A stretch of DNA of 64,000 nt from Arthrobacter sp042667405. Its GTDB lineage: Bacteria > Actinomycetota > Actinomycetes > Actinomycetales > Micrococcaceae. Where the stretch lies: assembly GCF_042667405.1 (NCBI RefSeq), contig NZ_JBHVAL010000002.1:62001-126000 (forward strand). The letters are read 5' to 3'. The position numbers were made by a program, and so were the translations under genes. Within the stretch, counting starts at the first letter, position 1, and every line of letters begins with the position of its first letter. Below the pieces are notes generated by a model that made no database searches, had not been told where the DNA came from, and saw nothing but the letters and a program-made list of their open reading frames with translations. This document shows, in pieces, positions 16,648-27,071 of this stretch.

Positions 16648-17448
16648 TTAGTGGCTGTCGGCGTGCAGGGCGCCTTCGATGTAGATCGCGGTCAGCAGGG
16701 TGAACACGTATGCCTGCAGCGCCATGATCAGTGCTTCAAGCATGTACATGGCGATGGCGCCTACGAGGACCAGGACCGATGCGCCCTTGAGCAGAACGTT
16801 CTCCTGCATGACCAGGAACTCGATGCCGGAACCGGCGAGCATCACGATCAAGTGGCCGGCCAGCATGGTCGCGAACAGACGGAGGCTGTGCGTGACGGGG
16901 CGGACCAGGAAGTTGGAAATGATTTCGATCGGAACAACGATCGGGAGGATGTACCACGGCACGCCGGACGGAACCGTTGCGAGCTTGAAGTACTTGAGGC
17001 CGTTCTTCTTCAGACCGATCGCGATCCAGGTGACGTACACGATGCCTGCCATCACGTAGGCGCCGCCTACATGGGAGAAGCTCGGGAGCTGGATCAGCGG
17101 GATGGCACCGTAGATGTTGTTCACCAGAATGAAGAAGAACAGGCTGAACAACAGCGGAACGTACTTGATGAAGTCCTTGCCGCCGATGATGTCCTTGGCG
17201 ATGCTGTTACGGACAAAGCCATAGGCCATCTCACCGGCGAACTGCAGCTTGCCGGGAACCAGCTGCTGCTTGCGTGCAGCGAGGATGAAGAATGTAGCGA
17301 TAATGACGACCGAAAGGATCACCAGCAGCATCTGCTTGGAGAATCCGTCGTGCGCACCCCAAGGCAGGATTGCCGGCAGGTGCATTTCGTCGATTCCGGG
17401 TGGGGTGAAGGACCCCGAATCCTGGGCGGGGAGCGCAAGCGCGATCAA
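16648..17448 (-). CDS. atpB: ATP synthase Fo subunit a
   Basis: A 266-residue polytopic a subunit that provides the proton half-channels. The essential Arg is Arg190 in THSLRLFATMLAGHL, matching the Arg210 region of E. coli. Other conserved parts are KYVPLLFSLFFFILVNN, SFSHVGGAYV and LEALIMALQAYVFTLLTAIYIEGAL at the C-terminus. The early segment HLPAILPWGAHDGFSKQM precedes the first helix. It is first of the Fo genes in transcription order, with the AtpZ/AtpI-like genes 81 bases upstream. Confidence 0.96.
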   Translation of the reverse strand: MIALALPAQDSGSFTPPGIDEMHLPAILPWGAHDGFSKQMLLVILSVVIIATFFILAARKQQLVPGKLQFAGEMAYGFVRNSIAKDIIGGKDFIKYVPLLFSLFFFILVNNIYGAIPLIQLPSFSHVGGAYVMAGIVYVTWIAIGLKKNGLKYFKLATVPSGVPWYILPIVVPIEIISNFLVRPVTHSLRLFATMLAGHLIVMLAGSGIEFLVMQENVLLKGASVLVLVGAIAMYMLEALIMALQAYVFTLLTAIYIEGALHADSH

Positions 17449-17529
17449 CGCGTTTCCTCTCTGCTGTGTCCATCATTGGGCATTGGTTGAAATCCGGAAG
17501 CGCTGAACGCATCCACATTCCTTGTGAAA

Positions 17530-17865
17530 TTATTTGGCATTACTGTCCCCGTCCGTGGACGGACCGCTGTCTGCGTTGCTCTCGCCAGAAGAGGAGCTTT
17601 GCCTGGTGAGGCCGTGCATATGGGAAAGATAGAACCCTCCTGCGGCTCCCAGCAGAGCGCCAAGGAGCACAATCCAGCGGGTCCCCCACAGATTATCCAG
17701 ACCCCAGCCTATCAAACTCCAGACAATGATCCCGCCAATGATGTAGCTGAAGACTGCGATGCCGGCGTTGTAACCGCCGTCGTTTCCGGCTTCAGCGGGC
17801 TCATTGCGGTTGGCAGGTTGCTGAGCACCGAGGGACTGGCGCGAATAGCGCTTACGCGGAGACAT
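17530..17865 (-). CDS. AtpZ/AtpI-like small membrane protein
   Basis: A 111-residue protein starting MSPRKRYSRQSLGAQQP. Two membrane helices form a hairpin (GYNAGIAVFSYIIGGIIVWSLIG and TRWIVLLGALLGAAGGFYL) with GWGLDNLWGTRW between them, a pattern typical of AtpZ-like proteins encoded before atp operons. The N-terminus is basic and the C-terminus is a Ser/Asp-rich tail. Such proteins help c-ring assembly or divalent-cation supply in some bacteria; the role here is inferred from position and topology. The start lies inside the end of the upstream AtpI-like gene (14-base overlap). Confidence 0.8.
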   Translation of the reverse strand: MSPRKRYSRQSLGAQQPANRNEPAEAGNDGGYNAGIAVFSYIIGGIIVWSLIGWGLDNLWGTRWIVLLGALLGAAGGFYLSHMHGLTRQSSSSGESNADSGPSTDGDSNAK

Positions 17866-18343
17866 CCGGACCACCCTTCGGCTCGGAAGGATCGTTGTAG
17901 ATCTGGAGGCGCGCTTTGCTGAAACCGTAGATTTCAGCGGCTTGCCAGAAGACCACCGTGACGACTGCCCCGATGAGGAACCAGCGGGCATGCAGCCACT
18001 CCGGTGCTCCGAGCACGAACAGCACTACGGCGAAGCCAACGACCTTGATGAAGTATGTAGCCACAAAGAGGCCGACTGCGCCGGAGGGGTTGTTCCGGCC
18101 GACAAAGTGGCCGATCAGGAGGCTGATTCCAAAGAAGAGCATGACCAACGCGGCACCGAACGCGGCCGAGAGCGCGCCTTGCCCGCCGTTCATGAAGGCA
18201 GCGATCACGCAGGTAAGCGCCGTTGCAGCAGCAGCCGCGGCAGCGCTGAGGGCAAGCAGCCTTAGCCACAGAGAGGACTGGCCTCCCAAAGATCCAACAA
18301 CACGTTTACCGGACGGGCGTCCGGAATCGGCGTTGGATGTCAT
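17852..18343 (-). CDS. ATP synthase protein I-like membrane protein
   Basis: A 163-residue protein with four predicted helices: LWLRLLALSAAAAAAATALTC, GALSAAFGAALVMLFFGISLLIG, GAVGLFVATYFIKVVGFAVVLFVL and WFLIGAVVTVVFWQAAEIY. The AAFGAALVMLFFGISLL region and the FIKVV segment resemble AtpI of other Actinobacteria, where the gene precedes atpB. AtpI helps c-ring assembly in several species and is dispensable in some. The gene begins after a 117-base gap from wecA, which may hold a promoter, and overlaps the next gene by 14 bases. Confidence 0.75.
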   Translation of the reverse strand: MTSNADSGRPSGKRVVGSLGGQSSLWLRLLALSAAAAAAATALTCVIAAFMNGGQGALSAAFGAALVMLFFGISLLIGHFVGRNNPSGAVGLFVATYFIKVVGFAVVLFVLGAPEWLHARWFLIGAVVTVVFWQAAEIYGFSKARLQIYNDPSEPKGGPDVSA

Positions 18344-18460
18344 GGGGATACCAATCCTCGTGGCACAGGTGCCAAATTCTCAAAGTGGGGTTACGGGCGA
18401 GTGACTGTCCGCAGTAAGAATTCTACATGAGATAGAACTGTGACGATAACCGGCTGTCAT

Positions 18461-19576
18461 CTACTGTTCCCGTGGTCCTGAAGTTTTCCGCGTGAAGTAT
18501 GGCCAGGCGGTTACCGCAGCCATGACCAGCGCGGCCGCGATGACCACAATCAGCACTACTTGCCAGGGGAAGACGGCGAAAGCGACGCCGCCGAAGGCCA
18601 GGATGCACGTCCAGACATACAACATCACGACGGCGGTGCGGTGCGAGTATCCGAGGTCCACCAGCTTGTGGTGGAGGTGCCCACGGTCAGCAGACCAGGG
18701 AGACTGGCCCCGCGCGGTCCGCCGGACGACGGCCATGCCCAAATCCAGAAGCGGTAGGGACAGCACAGCGAAGGGCAGCAGAATAGGAACGATGGTCGGG
18801 ATGCCGTTGGCACGGTCGTAGAGTCCTGAACCGATTTGTCCTGTCGCTACGACACCTGCCGAGGCCATGAGCAATCCGATCAGCATTGCCCCTGAGTCTC
18901 CCATGAAGATCTTCGCGGGGAACCAGTTATGGGGCAGGAAGCCAATGCAGCTGCCCCCGAGGATGGCCATCAGGAGGGTTGCGAGGTCCGAGTTATCGGT
19001 GGACGGGTTGTTGCGGTGGACCCAGTAGGCAGTGAGGAAGAAGGCTCCCCCACCGATAATGGCCACCCCGGCCGCCAGACCGTCCAGGCCGTCGATGAAA
19101 TTCACGGCATTCATGGTGGTCACGATCAACCCCGCCGTGAGCACGATCTGGACTACTTCAGAGTCAAGAACGATGGGCTCCGGGATGAACGGCACGACGG
19201 ACATCCGCACGCCCCAGATCGCCACGATGAAGGCCGCTGTCCCCTGACCGAGGAGTTTGATCCACCACCGGATATCCAGGATGTCGTCGGCAACCCCCAC
19301 CGCAACAATGACCACAGCACCGGCCAGTATGCCCCACGGGGCATCGTTATGCCTGAAGATGTCCTTCACAAAGAAGGAATTGGACGCCACGACGAGCGCA
19401 GCAAAAAAGCCCACGAAGATGCCCAATCCCCCGAGTTTGGAGATCAGGGCGGAGTGCATATCGCGGCTTCGGATGGGTTGGTACAGGCGAAGCTTGTTTC
19501 CAAGCACGCGCGCTCCCCACGTCCCGCCGTATGCCACTACGGCGGCCGTCAGCGCCATCAGCAGATACATGATCAT
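18461..19576 (-). CDS. MraY/WecA-family undecaprenyl- or decaprenyl-phosphate sugar-1-phosphate transferase
   Basis: A 371-residue membrane enzyme with about eleven helices. It transfers GlcNAc-1-phosphate (or a related sugar) from UDP to a polyprenyl phosphate, the first step of cell-wall glycopolymer linkage units. The family motifs are the substrate-proximal DD in GVADDILDIRW (Asp97-Asp98), NAVNFIDGLDGLAAG (about 156-170), GFLPHNWFPAKIFMGDSGA and the late DRGHLHHKLVDLGYSHR, the His-rich loop of WecA-like enzymes. The same gene sits before the atp operon in mycobacteria (rfe). Together with the WecG/TagA-like and GT2 genes just upstream it forms a glycopolymer set. MraY itself is excluded because the gene is outside the dcw cluster and the His-loop is WecA-like. 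Confidence 0.88.
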   Translation of the reverse strand: MIMYLLMALTAAVVAYGGTWGARVLGNKLRLYQPIRSRDMHSALISKLGGLGIFVGFFAALVVASNSFFVKDIFRHNDAPWGILAGAVVIVAVGVADDILDIRWWIKLLGQGTAAFIVAIWGVRMSVVPFIPEPIVLDSEVVQIVLTAGLIVTTMNAVNFIDGLDGLAAGVAIIGGGAFFLTAYWVHRNNPSTDNSDLATLLMAILGGSCIGFLPHNWFPAKIFMGDSGAMLIGLLMASAGVVATGQIGSGLYDRANGIPTIVPILLPFAVLSLPLLDLGMAVVRRTARGQSPWSADRGHLHHKLVDLGYSHRTAVVMLYVWTCILAFGGVAFAVFPWQVVLIVVIAAALVMAAVTAWPYFTRKTSGPREQ

Positions 19577-19857
19577 GGGGCGACTCCCTGGACCGGCCGC
19601 TTGGCCGACGCCGGCACCGGAGCCGGTGCACGCCGCCCGGGCGCTGCAATGAGGGGCAACTCAGGGCAGCTCAGGGTGTGGAATTCTGTCAGTGGATAAA
19701 TGGAACTACTCCGTCGCCATGCCTGCACCGGCTGTGCCAAATGATGCGGGATTTTTCGTGGACTCTAGTCACGATACTAATGCCAATGGGCGTGACCACC
19801 CTGTGACGCAGCCGCAGGGCCCCAGCTTGTTTTGGCCGGGCCCAGGCTGTCCGGCTG

Positions 19858-20814
19858 TTACCGGACAGGCGCCTTTACCTCTCTCAGGGCGTATATTCCG
19901 TGCAGTACTTGAGTGTTGGAACGTGGTGCTTTCAGGCTGTGGCGCAGGCCCTTGAGAAGCCCTCCCAGCAGGACTTTCCGGTTGGAGGAGGCAGCAATGG
20001 TCCGTGTCCAATTGCGCAGCGAAGCTCCCGTGAACAGGATCTTCTCCCAAGGAGCCAAAGCGTTCGAGCGGGTGTAGACCCAGAGCTTGTTCCGGACCTC
20101 GTAATAGAACCGGGGGCCCGGATCCGCCCCGGCGTCGCCAAAGACTTTCGTGTGATGGTTGGCCACGGATGCCTCGGTGGTCAGGGCTGTGCCGTCACGG
20201 GAAATCCTGGCTGTGTACTCCAGATCGTCGTTCCAAATGAAGTAGTCGGCGATCGGAAGCCCATGCTGCTTGATTTCTTCAGCGCGGATCAGCACGGACA
20301 CGAATGAAGCGCTCCGGATCTGGGTGGCGCCGATCCTGGCAGCAGCGGTGCGTGCCGCCTCACTGGCCCCCATCCGCGGCCGCATCCGGTTCATCGGGTG
20401 GTCGCGGCCATCGGTCCAAACGACACGGCTGGCGATGAATGAAGGGGCCTTCCCTGTTTCCTGCCTGTAGGCCTCGGAAACGTCCAGGGCCTCGCGAAGT
20501 GCGGCTGGTTGCGGCTCTGTGTCATCGTCCATGATCCAAACATGGTCCGCCTTGTGGTCCAGGACGGCACGTTCCATGCCGACGACGAATCCCCCGGCAC
20601 CGCCGACGTTGGTGTTCAAACGAACGACGTCGGTAGTCACCGGACCTTGGTATTGATCCAGGAATGCGGCGGTGTCATCGGTGGACGCGTTGTCCACGAT
20701 GACGATGGCGTCCGGTATTCGGGTGCCGGCCGTGATGCCCGCCAAAGTGGTTTGGAGGAGTTCACGCCGGTTGAAGGTCACTACGACAGCGACCACGACA
20801 GCTTGCGACGTCAT
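19858..20814 (-). CDS. family 2 glycosyltransferase (GlfT1-like)
   Basis: A 318-residue GT-A fold glycosyltransferase. The N-terminus VVVAVVVTFNRRELLQTTL and VDNASTDDTAAFL form the nucleotide-sugar site; the metal-binding acidic cluster is VWIMDDDTEPQ (Asp96-98). NTNVGGAGGFVVGM precedes it, as in galactofuranosyl/rhamnosyl transferases of the GlfT1 type. The C-terminal third (YFIWNDDLEYTARI) holds a probable catalytic acidic residue. There is no membrane helix, so it works on lipid-linked intermediates from the cytoplasmic face. It lies directly after the TagA-like gene (start at 20814, upstream stop at 20815), and a 281-base gap separates it from wecA. The sugar used is unknown. Confidence 0.82.
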   Translation of the reverse strand: MTSQAVVVAVVVTFNRRELLQTTLAGITAGTRIPDAIVIVDNASTDDTAAFLDQYQGPVTTDVVRLNTNVGGAGGFVVGMERAVLDHKADHVWIMDDDTEPQPAALREALDVSEAYRQETGKAPSFIASRVVWTDGRDHPMNRMRPRMGASEAARTAAARIGATQIRSASFVSVLIRAEEIKQHGLPIADYFIWNDDLEYTARISRDGTALTTEASVANHHTKVFGDAGADPGPRFYYEVRNKLWVYTRSNALAPWEKILFTGASLRNWTRTIAASSNRKVLLGGLLKGLRHSLKAPRSNTQVLHGIYALREVKAPVR

Positions 20815-21600
20815 TTAATTGCCTTTGGTCTTGGATGGTCGGAAACGGCGCCTGAGCAGCAGGCCGGCCAGCTTCCACGGTTCTATGAAAACCCTGTAGG
20901 CGACCCTGCCCGGATGCAGCACCAGGCGCCAGGCCCATTCAAGTCCCAGGCGGCCCAACCAACGCGGTGCCAGCTTTTGGATGCCGGCAAGCTGTTCTAT
21001 CGCTCCCCCGACGGCGCAGTAAACTGCGGGTGGGAATTGCTCGAGCCTGCGGTGCAGGACCGTCTCCTGAAGAGGCATTCCCAGTCCCAACAAAACGAGT
21101 TGGGGACGGAACGCGGCCAACCAGTCCACCACGGCGCTTTCCAGGGCTTCATCCCAGGCCTCGCCAGGCATGCCGTCCACGGTCGCACCTGGAACGATGG
21201 CCCGCAGGCTGACGACTGCCTTGTTATTGGCCTCGCGCCCGGCCCCAATGACGGCGATGCGCTGCAATCCGGGAAGCTTTCCCAGTCCCGGAATCCAGTC
21301 CATGGAACCAAGTCTGTAGGCCATGGTTCCCTCGCCGGCCGGCTGCAGTTCCCTCTTGTGCGCCACCCCCCACAACATTGCAACCGGAGCACCATCCAGA
21401 AGGACGATGGAGCTGTTTTCGTAGACCGAACGCACATCCGGGCGCGAATGCACCAAGGTGACGCTGTGGAGGTTGTGACCCACGACAGTGCTGGTGGTTC
21501 CGGCCTCAAGGAGGCCGGACATCGCATCAAGAAGCTCCTGGACGCGCATGGGAGTGGCATCCACGTCGAGGACGGGGATGCGTTGGCGTGCAGGAATCAT
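20815..21600 (-). CDS. WecG/TagA/CpsF-family glycosyltransferase
   Basis: A 261-residue member of the WecB/TagA/CpsF family, which adds ManNAc (or a related sugar) to polyprenyl-PP-GlcNAc to finish a linkage unit. Family features include an early RIPVLDVDATPMRVQELLD, the Thr/Asn-rich substrate region VVGHNLHSVTLVHSRPDVRSVYENSSIVLLDGAPVAML, the central VIGAGREANNKAV and the late PQLVLLGLGMPLQETVL with AVGGAIEQLAGIQKLAPRWLGRLGLEWAWRL. The ATG overlaps the tsaC stop (ATGA), so the pair is coupled. It likely works with the WecA-like enzyme three genes on. Confidence 0.88.
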   Translation of the reverse strand: MIPARQRIPVLDVDATPMRVQELLDAMSGLLEAGTTSTVVGHNLHSVTLVHSRPDVRSVYENSSIVLLDGAPVAMLWGVAHKRELQPAGEGTMAYRLGSMDWIPGLGKLPGLQRIAVIGAGREANNKAVVSLRAIVPGATVDGMPGEAWDEALESAVVDWLAAFRPQLVLLGLGMPLQETVLHRRLEQFPPAVYCAVGGAIEQLAGIQKLAPRWLGRLGLEWAWRLVLHPGRVAYRVFIEPWKLAGLLLRRRFRPSKTKGN

Positions 21601-22394
21601 TCGGGCTGGTTTTCGCTTGCGGGCTGGTTTTCGCTTGCGGGCAGGGTTTCGTCCGCCGGCTGGATTGGGTTCCCGCTTACGGCTTGGGGCTCCGTCGCTT
21701 CGGGAACGGCCTCCGGTTCGGCCGCAGCCGCTGTCTCGCCGATGCCGAGTATCGACGGCACGATTTCGCGGAGTCGCTCCAATTCGATGGCACCCTGGCG
21801 CACCACCCGGAAGGGAGTGGACGTGGCGTCAACGATCGTGGACGGAAGTGCTGCGGTCCCCTTGACCGGGCGGAAGCCGCCCTCCAGATAAACCTCAACT
21901 GATTCGGCCAGCTGAAGGCGGGCTTCCGACGCTGTCTGCGCCGCTTCCTGCCCCGTGCGGTTGGCCGAAGATACAGCCAACGGGCCTGTCATGCCCAAGA
22001 GGTCCAGGGCAAGGTGGTCATCAGGCATACGGAGGGCAACAGTGCCCTTGGTTTCCCCAAGATCCCAGTCAAGCGAAGGCTGGGCATGCAGGATCAATGT
22101 CAGCCCGCCAGGCCAAAACGCCTGCGCCAAGGCCCGTGCATCAGCTGGCACGTCAGTTGCCAGCCCGTCCAAGGCGTTGATCCGTGGAATCAACACCGGA
22201 GGGGGCATCTGCCGGCTGCGGCCCTTGGAAGCCAGCAACATCGTCACCGCAAGTGGCGAAAAGGCATCAGCAGCAATGCCGTAGACGGTGTCTGTGGGGA
22301 TCACGATGCACTTCTTTTCACTGATGGCGCGCTGGGCATGCTGAAGTCCCTCAGCGCGCTGATCCTCGGAAGTGCAGTTGTAGGTTGTGGTCAC
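21597..22394 (-). CDS. tsaC: threonylcarbamoyl-AMP synthase (Sua5/YciO/YrdC family)
   Basis: A 265-residue TsaC-type enzyme, which makes threonylcarbamoyl-AMP from threonine, bicarbonate and ATP for the t6A37 modification of ANN-decoding tRNAs. The core domain (about 15-205) shows CIVIPTDTVYGIAADAFS, the K/R-binding KGRSRQMPPPVLI, ALAQAFWPGGLTLIL and GPLAVSSANRTGQ. Beyond about residue 222 is an Ala/Glu/Pro/Asn tail (ending ASENQPASENQPE) that is unlike the Sua5 domain and looks disordered. The 3' end carries an 18-base tandem repeat and overlaps the next gene's start by four bases. It follows prmC in an order shared with mycobacteria. Confidence 0.92.
   Translation of the reverse strand: MTTTYNCTSEDQRAEGLQHAQRAISEKKCIVIPTDTVYGIAADAFSPLAVTMLLASKGRSRQMPPPVLIPRINALDGLATDVPADARALAQAFWPGGLTLILHAQPSLDWDLGETKGTVALRMPDDHLALDLLGMTGPLAVSSANRTGQEAAQTASEARLQLAESVEVYLEGGFRPVKGTAALPSTIVDATSTPFRVVRQGAIELERLREIVPSILGIGETAAAAEPEAVPEATEPQAVSGNPIQPADETLPASENQPASENQPE
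21603..21638. repeat. two tandem 18-base repeats at the 3' end of tsaC
   Basis: Two identical 18-base units lie head to tail (21603-21620 and 21621-21638), with a degenerate third copy following. They encode the repeated hexapeptide around ASENQP at the TsaC C-terminus and stop just short of the overlap with the next gene. Confidence 0.85.
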
Positions 22395-22406
22395 AGCGCT
22401 ATTCTT

Positions 22407-23279
22407 TCACTCATCAGGCGCGATGCTTGCCAGTATCGCGCTGGTTGCACGTTCTTTGCCGTTCAGGTCAAAGTGCGTGGTGATCTCTTTCCAACGTCCC
22501 ATCCGCCGCAACATGCCGGCGATCCATTCTGCCTGGACTTCGGCGTGTTCCATCACGAAGTAGCCCCCCGGCTTCAAGAGCCGCGCCGCTGAGGCAGCGG
22601 CCGCCGTCGGGAGTTCCATCCCGTCCGCTCCCCCGCCGTACAACGCCTCCGGTGGATCGTGGAGCGCAACTTCGGGCTCGGAAGGAATTGCCTCGGCGGG
22701 AATGTAAGGCGGATTTGAGACGACGACGTCGAAAGTTCCGTTGTGCTCGGGCAGGGCATCCCGGAGGTCACCCTGGACCAGCGATACGCCGAGCGGTTCA
22801 AGGTTCCGCGCGGCCCAAGCATGGGCAAAGGTGCTGTATTCCACGGCATGGACCTCAGCGCCGGGCACCTCGTGGGCGATGGAGCCTGCAATGGCCCCGG
22901 AACCTGTTCCCAGGTCCACGACTTTGGGTTCATGCACTCCGGCCACATTGTCTATGACCAGCTGGACCACCGACTCGGTTTCCGGACGCGGGATAAACAC
23001 GCCGGGGCCCACACGGAGTTCAAGATGACGGAAATACGCGATGCCTGTGATGTGCTGCAGAGGTACACGCTCCGCCCGTTCCCGCACCAGTTCTTCGTAT
23101 CCGTCGGGAGCAGGAGCATCACCCAGCAGCATTGCGCGGAGCCGGCCCAGCCCGACACCCAGCAAGTGGTCGGCAAGGATTTCGGCATCCACCCGCGGAC
23201 TTGGAACACCTGCGTTGGACAAAACGGCAGTAGCCTCGCGGACAGCGTCCGCGAGGCTTTGGCCGGGGTGAAACGTCAT
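22407..23279 (-). CDS. prmC: release factor glutamine methyltransferase PrmC
   Basis: A 290-residue SAM-dependent methyltransferase that methylates the glutamine of the GGQ loop in release factors RF1 and RF2. It has an N-terminal helical domain (about 1-75), then the Rossmann domain with DLGTGSGAI (122-130), VHAVEYS (acidic ribose ligand), and the catalytic NPPY (189-192) that binds the substrate glutamine. The upstream RPETE (98-102) is typical of PrmC. It follows prfA, which encodes its substrate, after about 42 bases; the spacing suggests co-transcription. Length and order match the family. Confidence 0.95.
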   Translation of the reverse strand: MTFHPGQSLADAVREATAVLSNAGVPSPRVDAEILADHLLGVGLGRLRAMLLGDAPAPDGYEELVRERAERVPLQHITGIAYFRHLELRVGPGVFIPRPETESVVQLVIDNVAGVHEPKVVDLGTGSGAIAGSIAHEVPGAEVHAVEYSTFAHAWAARNLEPLGVSLVQGDLRDALPEHNGTFDVVVSNPPYIPAEAIPSEPEVALHDPPEALYGGGADGMELPTAAAASAARLLKPGGYFVMEHAEVQAEWIAGMLRRMGRWKEITTHFDLNGKERATSAILASIAPDE

Positions 23280-23321
23280 GGATTACCCTGCTTGCTGAAG
23301 GTGGAAATGCGTTGCTGGCGG

Positions 23322-24395
23322 CTATTCGCCAATAGCATCCAGGCGCGATTGCTCGTCCATCTCGATGGCCGACTGGATCACCGGCTCTAGATCCCCGTTC
23401 ATCACGGCGTCAAGGTTGTAGGCCTTATAACCGGTTCGGTGATCCGCAATGCGGTTCTCCGGGAAGTTGTATGTGCGGATGCGCTCCGAGCGGTCCATGG
23501 TACGGATCTGCGACTTGCGCTGTTCTGAGTTGGCAGCGTCAATCTGTTCCTGCTGGTGCGCCAGAAGGCGGGCACGGAGGACGCGCATGCCGGCTTCACG
23601 GTTCTGCAGCTGCGACTTTTCGTTCTGCATCGCCACAACAATGCCCGTGGGCAAGTGGGTGATGCGGACGGCGGAGTCGGTGGTGTTCACGGACTGGCCG
23701 CCGGGACCGGATGAGCGGTAGACGTCGATCTTGAGATCGTTCTGGTTGATTTCCAGCTCTTCCGGCTCATCAACTTCGGGAAGCACCAGGACGCCGGCAG
23801 CCGAGGTGTGGATCCGGCCCTGCGACTCGGTCACGGGAACACGCTGCACGCGGTGTACGCCGCCTTCGAACTTCAACCGGGCAAAAACACCCTGTGCCGG
23901 GTCATTCGAGCTGCCCTTGATGGCCACGGAAACATCCTTGTAGCCGCCAAGGTCCGACTCCGTGGCAGAGATCATTTCGGTCTTCCAGCCGCGTGATTCG
24001 GCGTAGCGCATGTACATGCGCAGCAGGTCACCGGCGAACAAAGCAGCCTCATCGCCGCCTTCGCCACCCTTCACTTCAAGGATCACATTACGGGCATCGT
24101 CCGGATCACGCGGGATCAGCAAACGGCGCAAACGTTCCTGGGCCGCAGGGATCTGCTCCTCCAGTTGCTCCACCTCCGCGGCGAACTCCGGATCCTCGTC
24201 AGCCATTTCCTTGGCCGCTTCAAGGTCGTCATTGAGCCCGCGCCACTTGTTGTACGCCTCCACGATGCCCTGGAGCTCAGCGGAGCGCCGCCCCAACTTC
24301 CTGGCAGCAGACTGATCGGCATAAACAGCAGGATCACTCAACTGCGCCTGAATAGCAGCATGCTCATCAAGCAATCCCTGAACGGACTCAAACAT
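23322..24395 (-). CDS. prfA: peptide chain release factor 1
   Basis: A 357-residue RF1, which recognises UAA and UAG stop codons on the ribosome. The tripeptide recognition motif is PVT in VQRVPVTESQGRIHTSAA (about 187-189). The catalytic GGQ is in YRSSGPGGQSVNTTDSAV (Gly232-Gly233-Gln234), and the codon-recognition helix is followed by RIRTYNFPENRIADHRTGYK near the end. The PVT rather than SPF motif marks it as RF1, not RF2. The gene is the first of prfA-prmC-tsaC, with a 238-base gap and a large inverted repeat between it and rho. Confidence 0.97.
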   Translation of the reverse strand: MFESVQGLLDEHAAIQAQLSDPAVYADQSAARKLGRRSAELQGIVEAYNKWRGLNDDLEAAKEMADEDPEFAAEVEQLEEQIPAAQERLRRLLIPRDPDDARNVILEVKGGEGGDEAALFAGDLLRMYMRYAESRGWKTEMISATESDLGGYKDVSVAIKGSSNDPAQGVFARLKFEGGVHRVQRVPVTESQGRIHTSAAGVLVLPEVDEPEELEINQNDLKIDVYRSSGPGGQSVNTTDSAVRITHLPTGIVVAMQNEKSQLQNREAGMRVLRARLLAHQQEQIDAANSEQRKSQIRTMDRSERIRTYNFPENRIADHRTGYKAYNLDAVMNGDLEPVIQSAIEMDEQSRLDAIGE

Positions 24396-24508
24396 TTAGA
24401 ACAACCTTTCAACGCTGCGCTCAAGTTTAGTGGCGCAAACAGCGGAAGGTGACACGACCGCCGTCGAGTATTAACAACCGGCCCGCGAAGGCGAGCCGAA
24501 AACGGAAC

Positions 24509-24623
24509 GAGCCGCTGATTCTGCTGCCCCGGGAGTGGCTTCGGGCCTGCCGGAGCGTGGTGGCAAAGTCCGTTAGGACTTGGCCACCACGCGTAGGGGC
24601 GGGGGCAGCAGAATCAGCGGCTC
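24509..24623. repeat. large nested inverted repeat between rho and prfA
   Basis: A perfect 22-bp outer inverted repeat (24509-24530 with 24602-24623) encloses an inner 16-bp repeat with one mismatch (24556-24571 with 24576-24591, loop of 4). The structure lies 10 bases past the rho stop, before prfA. It could be the rho-mRNA terminator, an RNA-stability element, or a small mobile palindromic element. No T-run of terminator quality follows on the transcribed strand. The rest of the 238-base gap (24396-24633) holds nothing I can recognise; an rpmE gene, found here in mycobacteria, is absent. Confidence 0.85.
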
Positions 24624-24633
24624 AGAAAAGCAG

Positions 24634-26769
<2,136 letters not shown>

Positions 26770-27071
26770 GAAGGATCCTTCCCCCTCGACGGCGTCCAGA
26801 GCGAGAGCTGGACGCGATGATTGTTCTGGGCTGCAGTTCAGATCTGCAACCGGTGAATTTGGCCGTGCCCGATGGTTATGGCCAACAGGGCCGGATACTG
26901 ATCGCCTTCACTGGAACCGGTTACCCGGACAGCCAGCCTGAAATTCAGGAAACAGAGAGAGTTCTGCGGACCTGATGCAGGCCGGAAAGAGACGACACCA
27001 CCAACGTTGGCACAGTTGACGAAAGGTACGGCGAAACACCGAAGTCCAAAATCAGGGAACTGCCCGCGGCT
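26770..27071. other. gap between rho and thrB
   Basis: A 302-base stretch upstream of rho (and downstream of thrB, both leftward). It contains the rho ribosome-binding site near 26772-26782 and presumably a rho promoter or leader. I see no gene, tRNA or strong terminator hairpin in it. Actinobacterial rho is often autogenously regulated, but no element can be pointed to here. Confidence 0.4.
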
